In this document: piece by piece, positions 11,308 to 20,834 of the stretch
How positions within the stretch are numbered: the stretch's first letter is position 1
How the letters are laid out: each line of letters opens with the position of its first letter
Origin: Cylindrodendrum hubeiense
Taxonomy: Eukaryota; Ascomycota; Sordariomycetes; Hypocreales; Nectriaceae
NCBI GenBank assembly: GCA_014621425.1
Contig: JAANBB010000426.1
Coordinates: 1 to 33,708, forward strand
Reading direction: 5' to 3'
Length of the DNA: 33,708 nucleotides
Translations under genes and position numbers: made by a program
The notes under the pieces: generated by a model
Told to the model about the DNA's origin: nothing
Database searches by the model: none
Seen by the model: the letters and a program-made list of their open reading frames with translations, nothing else

Positions 11308-12447
11308 ATGGATTCCGCAGAGCGCCTAGGTACCATGCGTACACGGGTCACACAAACGGAACAGCGGAATGCATCTCGGCGCGATATCGAGGCCCCGTAT
11401 CGACAACATTATGACCAACAGTATCCGAACTTGGAAGATGGCCAGCTACCCGCACTTCCCCCTCATCTGCCGAGGCCCGAATATGCTGAGAGAGTCCATC
11501 TTATCGGCCAATACGACAAAGAGGTCCCGTTCTATGTCGCCTGCAAGTTAGAGTTGATGCGCGAGGTTGAATCATTTATCCAAGAAACCAACCCCAGCCA
11601 GGCGGTGCGCCAATTCGGCCTGGAACAGTCATCATTTGGCAATCAGCCTGTCGTTGCTCGTTATCTACTAGAGCATGGGGCAATCCTGCACGACAATGCA
11701 TTTCTCCGTCTCGAGACAGGACAGCCTGGTGATGAGCCCAACGATGTTAGTATATTCGACCGACAGCGACAAGAATCACAAGACCCCCTTGCCTTGGTAC
11801 AGGTGTTTCTAGACTTTGGGTGGCATCCAAACCAACCATGGAACGGAACGCAGGTGTTCCATAACCTCTCCAAAGCCCCTTTTGTCGAGTGTCTTACTAA
11901 CAGACCACTCATCACTCTTCTGTTATCTCATGGTACCGACACAGGCCTCAGTCACCACAATGTTGGTTTATACGACCGAGGACCCCTGAACCGCCGCTCT
12001 GGCTCAATCATCGACTCTGCCATACGTCTGTGGGATCCTTCACTCGTTATACTCCTTATGGAAAATGGAGCAGAGCCGTAGTACACCAGCCCACTGCATA
12101 AGATAGTGGGATGGAAGGGCGGAGCCCCATTTTCCAAAAGGCGTCCCATGGCTGAGTACCTCCTTTCATCAGGCTTAGTAAAGGTCGATGATGTTAAAAG
12201 CATTACATTCAGTGATATAATTGCTCGTCCTGTGCCGAGAATAGAAAATCTGACTCCCTTTATCTATGCGTGTGCGGCGCAGGATTGGGACATGGCAGAA
12301 TGGCTGCTCGAGAAGGGCGCTGATGCTGACGCACTGGGAGGAAGGGCATTTCAACCCCTGTGGTACTTGGAACCATACTATGGTCCAAGTGATCCCAAGA
12401 TGGTGAAAGATTTGGTAGAAAAGGTCAAGAAAAGAGAGACCAGGTGA
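11308..12447 (+). pseudogene. Ankyrin-repeat protein gene with an in-frame stop
   Basis: A 257-codon ORF (11308-12081) ends at TAG 12079-12081, but the same frame stays open to TGA at 12445-12447 with matching sequence, giving a 380-codon frame with one internal stop. Ankyrin-type helices are visible on both sides, for example VARYLLEHGA and VILLMENGAEP before the stop, and MAEYLLSSGL and MAEWLLEKGADADA after it. A TPF-type turn occurs near codon 317. The N-terminal ~60 residues are charged and Pro-rich. A CAG-to-TAG change would explain the stop, but the ancestral codon is unknown. No intron with good splice sites removes the stop. ATG 11308 is the first in frame; ATG 11335 is an alternative. 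Such proteins are protein-binding scaffolds of unknown partner. The first part might still be expressed as a truncated protein. Confidence 0.75.
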
Positions 12448-12570
12448 GATATTGAAGAGCGTGTAGCAAGTGGTCAATGAAACCAAAACAGAACAATAGA
12501 GCATATGCAGCCAGAACAATAGTTTGTTTAGTGTATAGACCTCGTTGTCAAAATGGTTTCTACATTATGC

Positions 12571-13610
12571 TCAGCTACGTCTCGCGGTGGTAAGAGCATC
12601 ACTTTCAACAAAATGGTTGATGAGAGCCTCGGACCCGTGCTCGGTAGCACACTCCTGCTGTGTCTGACCCTCTTTATCCTTCAGACTGATGTTAGCGTCT
12701 TCCCGAGCAGAAACCTTACCATGACCTTGTTCCTCCGTTCGACAACGAGATAGAGTGGGTTCCGGCTGTCGTTGTCTCTTTTGTTGATTCCAGCGCCCTT
12801 ATCGAGTAGCAGAGTAGAAATTGCCTTAAACCCCCATTTGAAAGCCAGGTTTAGCGGTGTCTTACCATTGTTTTCTCCTGGTGCTGATGCTAGCGTCCTC
12901 GCCAAGAGGGAGTTTGATGTTGGTTTCCTGACCCTACTTGATAGCCTTGTGTAGCGGCGTGCCGCCTCCGCCGTCTCTTGCGCTCATGTCGGTGCCTTTT
13001 CCAAGGAACATTCTGATTAAAGTCTTATATTTGTACCTAGTAGCTATGTGTAGCACTGTCTGGTCATTGTTATCCGTTGCGTTTATATCGTCGTCGGTAT
13101 CAAGGAGCAATCTGAGCGTCTCTTTATCTCTTCGCTCAGCTGCCATCTGCAGTGGACTCTGGCCGTCGCTCTTTTTCACGTTGACATCGGCGTTCTTTTC
13201 AAGCGACAGCTTGAGGATGGACTCATACACGTAGTTAACTATGAAAGGTGGCGTACTGTCAGAAACAGAATATACCATTATTACACTATGCATTGGTGGA
13301 GTGATCATTCCATCTTTTCATAGCCGGCATTGCGACACGTATGACTGTCGACATTCTTTGCGTCAATATTGACCTCGTGGTTAAGGGGTAGCTTGGTAAT
13401 GGCTTTATGCCCATACCTGATAGCCAAGTGTAAAAGGATCTCCATATGATCATCTCTCGTAGTGATGCTCGCGTCAGCGCCGTTGTCAATCGGTAGCTTT
13501 GCTGGCGCCTTTGTCAATCAATACCTTGACAATTATGTCTCCCCATTCTTAGGAGCCACGTGAACCAGTGCTTGAGTTCGTGCATGGCGCGCTCAATTGA
13601 TGTTGGGGGC
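12571..13610 (-). pseudogene. Decayed ankyrin-repeat gene
   Basis: Ankyrin repeats read through different minus-strand frames. 13517-13305 has DNGADASITTRDDHMEILLH. 13308-12934 has the cleanest repeats, such as DGQSPLQMAAERRDKETLRL and NDQTVLHIATRYKYKTL, and ends in TPLHKAIK and a TAG. 12905-12681 has NGKTPLNLAFKWGFKAISTL. A final segment in another frame (DKEGQTQQECATEHG) ends at TGA 12571-12573. Further fragments such as VKVLIDKGA lie upstream to about 13600 with more frame changes. At least four frame breaks and one internal stop make this a pseudogene. Its 3' end faces the other ankyrin locus, about 124 bp away. No NACHT or HET domain is readable upstream, so the original architecture is unknown. 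Confidence 0.85.
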
Positions 13611-13884
13611 TGTTACTGGGGAGTGGATGAGGTGGTTGGCTAGCTTCCATACCAAACTGGACAAAGCCATCTTCCTAGATTACCTTACATATAGGCATGA
13701 CGTGGATTAGTTCCTCTGCTGTGACCTGTACTGACTAAATCCGGGCTCGTTGAATGAATTACTCAGCGCCTCACACTATCTCATCGATATGAATGCAGAA
13801 TAACCCAGTGTAACTCAACATCGTTCATCAAATTATAAACAAGAGCTCCATGAAAAATAAGATGAATCATCTTTACCAAAGATC

Positions 13885-14258
13885 ATTCCTTCTTATCAAA
13901 ACAATAAAATCTGATGCGGGTAAGGTTGAAAAGCCAGCACAGATAAGGTGTCAGGGTCAGGGCCAGCCTCCTTCGCATCAATCCAGACTCACACAGCCTT
14001 TGGCCTCTGCACAATGACTCAGAGAAACTCGGCGTTACCCTCATCCTCTTAACGTCGCTGGTAAGCCCCTCCAAGCCTGGCTTCTAGACCTTTTCCAGCA
14101 TGGCGTCTGTTCCCTAACCGCTCCAAAACACACATCCCTTTTCATCCCACCACCTTTCAGCCACAATGTTATCCGAATCCACGTAGTCAAACAGGATGAG
14201 AAACTGGGGGACCTTGTTGCGCGTATGCAGACTGATATGCCGAGGTTGATGATGAGGC
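13885..14258 (-). pseudogene. Decayed coding sequence of unknown family
   Basis: One minus-strand frame reads like protein for over 110 codons with only two in-frame TAG codons. Motifs include VPQFLILFDYVDSDNIVAE, RWWDEKGCVFWSG, then TAG, GTDAMLEKV, then TAG, and KPGLEGLTSDVKRMRV. Codon use looks coding and the sequence is not low-complexity. Each TAG could come from CAG or TGG by one transition. I do not recognise the family. It lies upstream of the minus-strand ankyrin pseudogene and could be its former N-terminal part or a separate gene. Confidence 0.45.
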
Positions 14259-14259
14259 A

Positions 14260-15590
14260 GAAGAAATACGTAAGGTTTTACACTCCTGCCTATTTCGTCA
14301 GAGCACTTTTACCACTTTGGAAGGAGAATTGATTGAGTTCGAGCTAGAATATTCACTTATGGGTACCCTTGGACCGGTGTTGTGACAATATTGGTGCTAC
14401 TAGTTTCATGTACCCTAATGTGATGTTCCAAGGTTCGTGTTGCCAAGCGCTGATTGCGAAAGTTCCCTGTGAACTTCCATTTTTAGAAGGAGCCTTTGAG
14501 AAGATGCAACCTTAAATTGACGATTACGAGACTCGAAGGACTTGCTAGGGTAGTAGCGATGGTCTTGGCCGCTGCTAAGGATTCACTGCATTCAGCCAGA
14601 GTGGGTTGGGCGTGATTTTAGTCCCCCTCAGGCAGAAAAGGTAAGCTAGGTCAGCTTTGATTCGGAGAATATTAGAGCTTTACAGATTAAGCTCGTATGA
14701 GATCGGCAGCGTTGCCGAAATTGTTATGCACGATCAACCGAATACTGATATGTCCTATCAAATCCCCCAATCAAAAATTGACTTTGAGTTATTTTCAAGG
14801 ATGGGACCTAGATAAGACTACGAACAGCGACTTGCCCTATTGGGCACCTTGTCCGATCGCACGTGGGCGAGTTTGCGAAGTACAAACCTATAGAATCCAG
14901 CATCGTAGTGAGGTAATGCGAACACGATTATATAAGGTGTGAGTTGTTGACCTACCTAACGGAGCTTCGGTCCGCCTTCTCAAGTGAGGGGTTCCCCCCA
15001 TTATGCAGTCTGTGTGGCTAGTTAATGCATGTCAATTTCAGCTTCGGCGATACGAGGCAGAAAGCGTACCCCTAGGGGTCTAGATGCTACGTATTTACCG
15101 GGGTCTTCACAAGTCTCTGTACCACACGCCTTGGCACATCGACAAATTGAAATAATTCTTATCCCGCTGATACAGTCTCTAGTAGTATCCCTTACATTGG
15201 ACCGTTAAATAGCTGGAGGTCACAGCTACTCATATAGCGACCATAATAGTGACTGTTCCAGGCCCTTTTGTCACATCTAGAGTATACCATTCTTGCTCTA
15301 CGCATCAACGGAATGTTCATTCCACTGTTGCCGCAACTGGCAATGAAGCACTCTTGCGTGCTTCTTGAGCACCCTTTTTGTGTCTGTCTCGTCGTAGTTA
15401 TTTGCCAAGACTGAGCTTTTGTTAAGTATTCTGAAATCTCACACCATGCCAAGCCTTTTGGATGTGCTGATCGTCACTCGGGCAGGGGTTATGGATAACA
15501 AGGATCCATTATTCAAACATCTAACTTCTTAACTCGGAGGGGCACTAGAAAGGCAGGTGAATGATGGCAAGGTCTGGATCAAGTAGAGTC
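14260..15590. other. Intergenic stretch, nothing recognised
   Basis: Only ORFs under 90 codons, none with a domain, signal peptide or plausible splice partners. A minus-strand ORF at 15192-15452 (86 codons, Cys- and Ser-rich) was considered but shows no family resemblance. Confidence 0.6.
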
Positions 15591-15596
15591 ATTGAC

Positions 15597-15604
15597 TATA
15601 TATA
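15597..15604 (+). promoter_or_regulatory. TATA-box-like element of the first trypsin gene
   Basis: TATATATA about 98 bp upstream of the ATG at 15702, followed by a C/T-rich and CAA-rich leader ending in TTCACA next to the start. This is a usual fungal core promoter arrangement; transcription start not shown. Confidence 0.5.
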
Positions 15605-15701
15605 CTGGTGCCTGTTGCACTATTCTAAATTAACCATAGCTTTCACAAGCACCTCTTCAACTACCCTCTACTAGTCAATATTTCTCAGCTCAACATTCAC
15701 A

Positions 15702-16665
15702 ATGCAAGTCAAACTCGCTCTTGTGGCCGCACTTGTGCCCTCAATGTCCATGGCGGCAGCCCTGCCCCAGTCTCCGGATATAATTCCGGAAGCTGGTATC
15801 GTTGGCGGAGATCTGGCTACTGCTGGTGACTTCCCCTTCATTGTCAGTCTGGCGAGAAGTGGTGGCAGCCACTTCTGCGGCGGCACTCTGTTGAACGCCA
15901 ATACTGTCCTCACAGCAGCTCACTGCTCTGTGGGCCAGAGCGCCTCAAGTGTCCAGGTTCGCGCAGGAAGCTTGGTGAGTCTCTTCATTATCGTTGTTGT
16001 GATTTGATAAACGTCATGGTCTTGGCATGAGCCTTCGGTGCTCCCCGATACCTTGGGAGTGGCTTGAGACTAACAATCACTCAGAAGCGCAACAGTGGTG
16101 GCACAGTGGTGGCAGTCTCTCGTATCACTGTTCATCCTAGCTATTCTTCTAGTACATATAACAATGACGTCGCAATCTGGCGCTTGTCGACTCCAATCCC
16201 GACCAGCTCGACCATCTCCTACGCCTCTTTAGCTGCGTCAGGCTCAGACCCTGTTGCTGGCTCTCAGGCAACCGTAGCTGGCTGGTATGCTTTCTCTTTG
16301 GTGCCAATTCAGGCTCATCTGAGATATCCGAAGGCAGTACTAACTTCGAATATAGGGGTGTTACGACTCAAGGGGGATCAAGCATTCCCGTTGATCTGAG
16401 AAAGGTAACGGTCCCGATCGTTTCTCGCGCTACTTGCCGAACCCAGTACGGCACTTCTGCCATTACTACCAGTATGTTCTGTGCTGGCCTGACCGCGGGA
16501 GGTAAGGACTCGTGCCAAGGAGACAGTGGTGGTCCCATCATTGAAGCCGCCTCCGGAACTCTCATCGGTGTCGTCTCGTGGGGTGAGGGTTGTGCTCAAC
16601 CTAACCGGGCTGGAGTCTATGCCGGGGTTGGAAGCCTGTACTCTTTCATCAGCAGCAACTTGTAG
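15702..16665 (+). CDS. Secreted trypsin-like serine protease (S1A), 260 aa
   Basis: Three exons, 15702-15974, 16085-16284 and 16356-16665, joined across GT-AG introns of 110 and 71 nt with ACTAAC-type branch sites, give 260 codons. The product has a signal peptide ([20 protein letters not shown]), a short propeptide and the activation site IVGG. The catalytic triad is visible: His in LTAAHC, Asp in NNDVAIW, Ser in GDSGGP. The Asp six residues before the Ser (DSCQGD) is the S1-pocket residue of trypsin, so cleavage after Lys or Arg is expected. VVSWGEGCA completes the pocket. Paired cysteines occur as in fungal trypsins (HFCGG/AAHC). It probably acts outside the cell in digestion of host or substrate protein; that role is from family knowledge. 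No damage seen. Paralogue of the gene at 22520-23514, with both introns in the same places. Confidence 0.95.
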
Positions 16666-17194
16666 GGGTCTCAATTGAAAGAGAGGGGCATAATACTGTC
16701 TTTTCTTGATGCTTTGGTACTAAGATAGCAGAGGACAATATCCCGGTCATGCCTGTTCTTCCCCCCCCGTATCTCCATAGCCCATGGGTGCAGTCGAGAA
16801 TGAAGTGGTCCTTATTAGTCACCTAGGTAGTCTCTTAACATATGTCAAGCTTGTCGATAAATACACTTCTTAACCTAACTGTTCTCTTTACACTACCTGG
16901 TGTGTTATTTGAGTGCGTCCACAGTTCCACGTTTACAGTAGGTACACTTTTGTGAAAAATAGTTTCATGAGTGATTTAGAGATATCAAACGCATTTGTAA
17001 TTTTTATGGCAGTTCATAGAAAATGGCAAACTAAGATGCAAGGAAGAGAAAACTGTGTTTACACCCTTAACACCCTGATACAGGCGGAGGTGTAGGCTAC
17101 GCGTTAAATACTAAAATAAATACTTGAACATAATATTCATTTCCGTCAGAAACTTCGATACAGATCTGTGTAATCTAACCACTGAAATCCGTAT
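16666..17194. other. Downstream region, no gene recognised
   Basis: AT-moderate DNA between the trypsin gene stop and the 3' end of the minus-strand 78-residue gene. It holds a run of eight C near 16764 and a 60-codon ORF at 16913-17095 that has no recognisable feature. It probably contains the two 3' UTRs, the genes being convergent. Confidence 0.6.
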
Positions 17195-17611
17195 CTATTT
17201 TTCCTGCTCATTTTCAAGCGTTTCCTTGACGATGACGCCATCCAAGTGCTGCAGCTTCTGGATACCCTCTGAAGTGAGAGGGCTTTTGATGGCAGTCGTC
17301 AGTCACTGAGTATCTTGTATGGACACGGAGGAGAGAGCACTTACGGTGGATGTGAAGTAGGAGGCAGGGCCCGATCACTAATCCAGTTCTCTGTGCCGGT
17401 GTCCTCCCTCACAATACTACAATATCAATATGTCAGTGAAGGTTCCAACATATTGATAGACACTCAAGCTCACTCAGTCACTGTATGGCGGAGCTTCTGC
17501 CACTCCTCTATCCCAATAAAGGTATAAGATATTTTCTTCAGCCCGTTATTAAAAGCGCAAGGAATCCAAATGGTTTTGGGAGACTTTGTAGTATACCTTG
17601 CGGTCAGTCAT
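17195..17611 (-). CDS. Small four-exon protein, 78 aa, function unknown
   Basis: Reconstructed by splicing on the minus strand: exons 17611-17597, 17535-17474, 17416-17345 and 17282-17195, with introns of 61, 57 and 62 nt, all GT-AG. The phases fit at every junction and the frame closes at TAG 17195-17197. The product starts MTDRK, contains IGIEEWQKLRHTVTDIV, NWISDRALPPTSHP and LTSEGIQKLQHLDGVIVKE, and ends in a Glu/Lys tail. No signal peptide with this start, so it would be cytosolic. An in-frame ATG at 17698-17696 would add 29 residues, so the start is uncertain. The alternating helix/strand pattern and the GIQKLQHLDGVIVKE end recall the peptidase-inhibitor I9 (subtilisin propeptide-like) fold, but this is only a resemblance. 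It lies tail to tail with a trypsin gene. Confidence 0.6.
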
Positions 17612-17792
17612 GGTAGAAACAGGTAGCGTGAGAAACGAATCTGGATTGAGGAGGAGGTCAGCTAAATTTATTAAGCTGCAAATGGGTAAGACATGCATGG
17701 TAGTTGATGAGGTTTTGTTTAAATGTATAGATGGATGCACGGGTGTGTAATTGAAAGGAGCTTAATACAGATCTGTTTGGGGTTTCGCTGCG

Positions 17793-17800
17793 GGTTTATA
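17793..17800 (-). promoter_or_regulatory. TATA-box-like element of the 78-residue gene
   Basis: The minus strand reads TATATAAACCC here, about 95 nt upstream of the first in-frame ATG (17698) and 185 nt upstream of the ATG I prefer (17611). The intervening leader is rich in CAA and ACC words as in fungal 5' UTRs. Confidence 0.4.
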
Positions 17801-18193
17801 TACCTAGCTACCTTGAAAACTAGCACGAATAAGGAAGGTCGGGTTGCACTCCCCAGTTGAGGAGTATTCCGTTGCCTGATCTCAGGGCTGTAATGCAACG
17901 TCGCCTTCGGTGTACGAGCCTAGGAAACATGTGTATCTTCTAAATCCAATTGCTCGTCTGACGCACAGTTTCTAATGATATTCGGAAGACAGATGTCTTA
18001 TTTAAAAATATGAATATCAAGGTTTATATTCAACCTGAGATATTAGATTTAATATATCATGAGCCTCTACCCGACGTCGTAGGATTCTTTTGTCGACTCT
18101 CGTGACTATATTATACCTCAGGGTACATACAAGAAGTGCATAAAATCCCGATCAGGCCACCGAACTTGTACACTGGGCTATCTGACACCATTC
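17801..18193. other. Intergenic, nothing recognised
   Basis: No ORF of note on either strand. This is the probable promoter side of the 78-residue gene and the downstream side of the decayed reductase. Confidence 0.5.
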
Positions 18194-18540
18194 TTATTTT
18201 AGTCTAGATCTCGTACCGTGGCATACTCTAAGAGTCATACTGTGTTTCGCTACTGAGAAATGTAAATTGGTATAGGAAGATCCTTGATAAGCCATCGCAA
18301 TGTCTTTTCGTATTTGCGCGTACTTGAAAGCCCTTGCTAGCTGCATCTTTACAAAATCTGAAATCTTACCAATGCTCCTTGTATCATAGATAGTGGTACT
18401 ATTATAAAAGGAATGATGTTTTTCACCATCAATGGTGCTGTGCTCAAGGGAGTCGGCTCCGCTCATATCGAGGAATGGCATATTGTATTCATTTGTTACC
18501 TTTAATATGAAGGTATATACGTAAATGAATATATATCTTA
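18194..18540 (-). other. Open tail downstream of the reductase remnant
   Basis: The minus-strand ORF that starts in the reductase remnant continues to 18194 for about 100 further codons. A GTAAGA donor at about 18540 and an AAAG acceptor about 40 nt later might remove the first part. The tail (for example DTRSIGKISDFVKMQLARAF) does not resemble the aldo/keto reductase C-terminus. It may be unrelated sequence or a chance extension. Confidence 0.3.
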
Positions 18541-18542
18541 CT

Positions 18543-19055
18543 GAATTAGCCGACAGCTGTATTTTCACAATACCAGCCTTGACAGAAGATACTTCAAGCA
18601 CATACCGTGTGCTCACAGCAGTAATAGATACACTGTGTCTCCTCGCAAGAGTATTCAAGGCTATTAAAACCTCTTGGGGGGGCTCCGCCCTCCAGGAACC
18701 CAATTAAATCGATGAGACTTGAGCAAGCTCCAGTTGATATCACTGGTATTAGTGGACTCTAGATATCCGAGCCATTTCTCGCGAGGAACCGCCAAGAAGA
18801 GTACCCCATTCCAAGATACAGACCCTATTATTACTGAAAACACTCTTCAGGCTGCCACGAGTCAGGCGGCGGTCAACCACGAAGGTTGAGACTTAGTTGG
18901 TAGTAATGGAGAACGCGGGGTTCAAAGGGGGCTCTAAATGCGCCGCATCTGTAATCTTTAGGTCAATGGGACCAATATTCCCTCCTTTTGAAGATTACGA
19001 AGGTGATCCAAATAGTGAAGATATAGGTTATCGGAGAAACCCAAAGTATAGTCTA
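18543..19055 (-). pseudogene. Decayed aldo/keto reductase
   Basis: C-terminal two thirds of an aldo/keto reductase (NADPH-dependent carbonyl reductase, TIM barrel), read in family order across minus-strand frames. First YLDHLRNLQKEG, then GPIDLKITDAAHL with TTN-stop-VSTFVVDRRL. Next comes VCILEWGTLLGG, then a frame change to EKWLGYLESTNTSDINWSLL. The last frame change, in a run of seven C (rc of 18675-18681), leads to LNTLARRHSVSITAVSTRY and KAGIVKIQLSAN. The family pattern here is TNQVS, DRR, LLTYGTLLGG, KWL and HGVSIANVATRYVL. The stop at 18893-18895 sits where the family has Gln, so CAA-to-TAA fits. Three frame breaks plus one stop and no N-terminal barrel strands with the catalytic Tyr mean the enzyme is lost. 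Substrate unknown. Confidence 0.85.
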
Positions 19056-19366
19056 GGATTCCGTCAGTGAGTGAACAAATAGCGCGCAAACAAAACACTC
19101 GTTATGTGCTCGTCTAGGAGCAATGGTATATTCACGAGATTTAAACAGAGCAATGTAAGATGGACTCCTCGTTCGATTTGGACTTGGTATTGTTACAGTA
19201 GATTGTACCAATCATTAGAGTGTAGGGCCTAAAGATTACAGTGATCCTAAGAGTTACAATCCAGCTATGATTTGACAGAATTTGTGAGTACTACTCTAAT
19301 ACCCGTCCAAACGGTTACATAACTGTAAGATCCATACATCAGTTGCTATACTAAATATATTAAAGC

Positions 19367-20217
19367 TCACTCAGTAACTGGCTTGACTTCTCCGGTTTTA
19401 AGATCAAATACAAAACCTCGAGTTCTGTTGGCAAGCTCCTTTCGAACTAAAGATGAACCCTTAACTAGTTGTATATCCTCTCGAACACTGTGTTCAAGGC
19501 TTTAGAAGTGAATAAAGAATCAGTAAGGTAATATTGTAAACTAAAGATAATATAGCTTACTCTTTGTATCCAGGAAGTGGGAGACTCTCAATTGCACTAG
19601 TTACATCAGGTGCGCGCTCTTTTAGTATTTCACATACATCCTCATTACTGAAGTGCTCAGCAGAACAGTCTAAAATATATTGTTAACTTCATTAATAGTA
19701 AAGACGAACCGAGTAAACGTAAATCGGGAAGAATATATTACCTGTATGGTGGATAATCATAACGTCGGTGAATTGTAAAACATGGTCAAGGAACAACAAG
19801 TTGTGAAATTGATGAGCCATACGGCCAGCTGCGCCACGAGTAACAACTGCATCTAATAAAAGGTTAGTAATCCACTGGATAGATTTCAAAATAAAAAAGC
19901 GAAGCAGCAGTACCCCATTTTTGCAACCCCAAGATATCCCACGGGTCGACCCGATTATCACAGCACGAGACTATTTTCCATCAGTTATGCCACTTGATAG
20001 TTTGAAAGCAAGAAATCTATTTCGTACCAATAAATATCTTGGGCATAGGGGTTCTCTTTTCAGGCGGTAGATCATTGATCTCACTTAAAGATGGAATTGG
20101 CTCAAATGTTTGCACCCTCTTTCTAATCACAATCAGCTTCCGTCTTAAAATAACAGTTCTTAATATGACTTACGCATTACGCTTCAAGAGATCTTCTACA
20201 CTTGGTTGTGGTTTCAT
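19367..20217 (-). CDS. Beta-class carbonic anhydrase, 169 aa
   Basis: Six short exons on the minus strand: 20217-20174, 20083-20028, 19970-19914, 19852-19742, 19669-19561 and 19499-19367. The five introns are 57-90 nt, all GT-AG, and the frame is continuous to TGA 19367-19369. Beta-carbonic anhydrases interconvert CO2 and bicarbonate with a zinc held by Cys, His and Cys. The CxDxR motif is SCCDNR, with Cys36, Asp38 and Arg40; the HxxC motif is HHTDC, with His88 and Cys91. Conserved surroundings are VDPWDILGLQ, DAVVTRGAAGRM and LLFLDHVL. The C-terminus (VREDIQLVKGSSLVR, RGFVFDLKTG) also matches the small fungal members. Length agrees with the ~170-residue fungal subgroup. No targeting signal, so cytosolic. 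No disruption seen, in contrast with both neighbours. The start is the only ATG that fits the first exon. Confidence 0.92.
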
Positions 20218-20834
20218 GGTGAAAACCTCAAAATGATGAATTTATCTCTGTTTATAGCTTTAGAATGATAAAGCCTTATTAGTATCAGATTGATGAAATG
20301 TGTAGAAGATACGCCACATGGTGTATACGGAATTGTTTTCTTTATGTAGTCTCTGGTCCCCTTATTCCTTAGGGATTGTTTTACGGCAGTGAAAGCAAGT
20401 TCAGTAAGCCTGAGTATTTGTAATCAAGACCCGAATCGTAGTCAGGATATTTCTAGAAAGTCTCCACTTTGAATCCAGGCTGGCCCAATCAGTATTATAG
20501 TCGCCTTAATTTAATAATAAGCCCGATCCAGGCGGTGTATGTTTTGTAAGCGACAAGTTTGAAAGCGGAGTTCGGTATAAAATACACTCAGAGACATCTA
20601 GCGGTAGGGGACATAACGGAGTTAGGGAACGAGATTCGGAAAAATAAACAAGTGCGGACACGCAATCCCGGAATTCGGGGCAATAGTAACAAAGTCCTAG
20701 AATCTTTAACAATTGTATTTGTCATAGTGTTGATATGCAGGATATAATTTCAGAAATCAGCAGGGTGGCTTCAGGTACAGCGGATAATGTCTCTGTCAAT
20801 TTATATATATGAGATTGCAATGTTCTCCTATTAA
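20218..20834. other. Intergenic, no gene recognised
   Basis: Holds the upstream region of the carbonic anhydrase gene and two antiparallel ORFs (20506-20712 minus, 20559-20747 plus) that overlap and show no domain. No clear TATA box. Confidence 0.5.

Noticed and set aside
12055..12110. Short intron removing the TAG of the plus-strand ankyrin gene
   Set aside because: No GT-AG pair of normal fungal length removes the stop while keeping the frame, and the sequence on both sides reads through smoothly.
17195..17282. Cytochrome P450 K-helix-like segment (GVIVKETLE)
   Set aside because: Splicing places it as the last exon of a 78-residue protein; the Arg of the ExxR motif and all other P450 motifs are missing.
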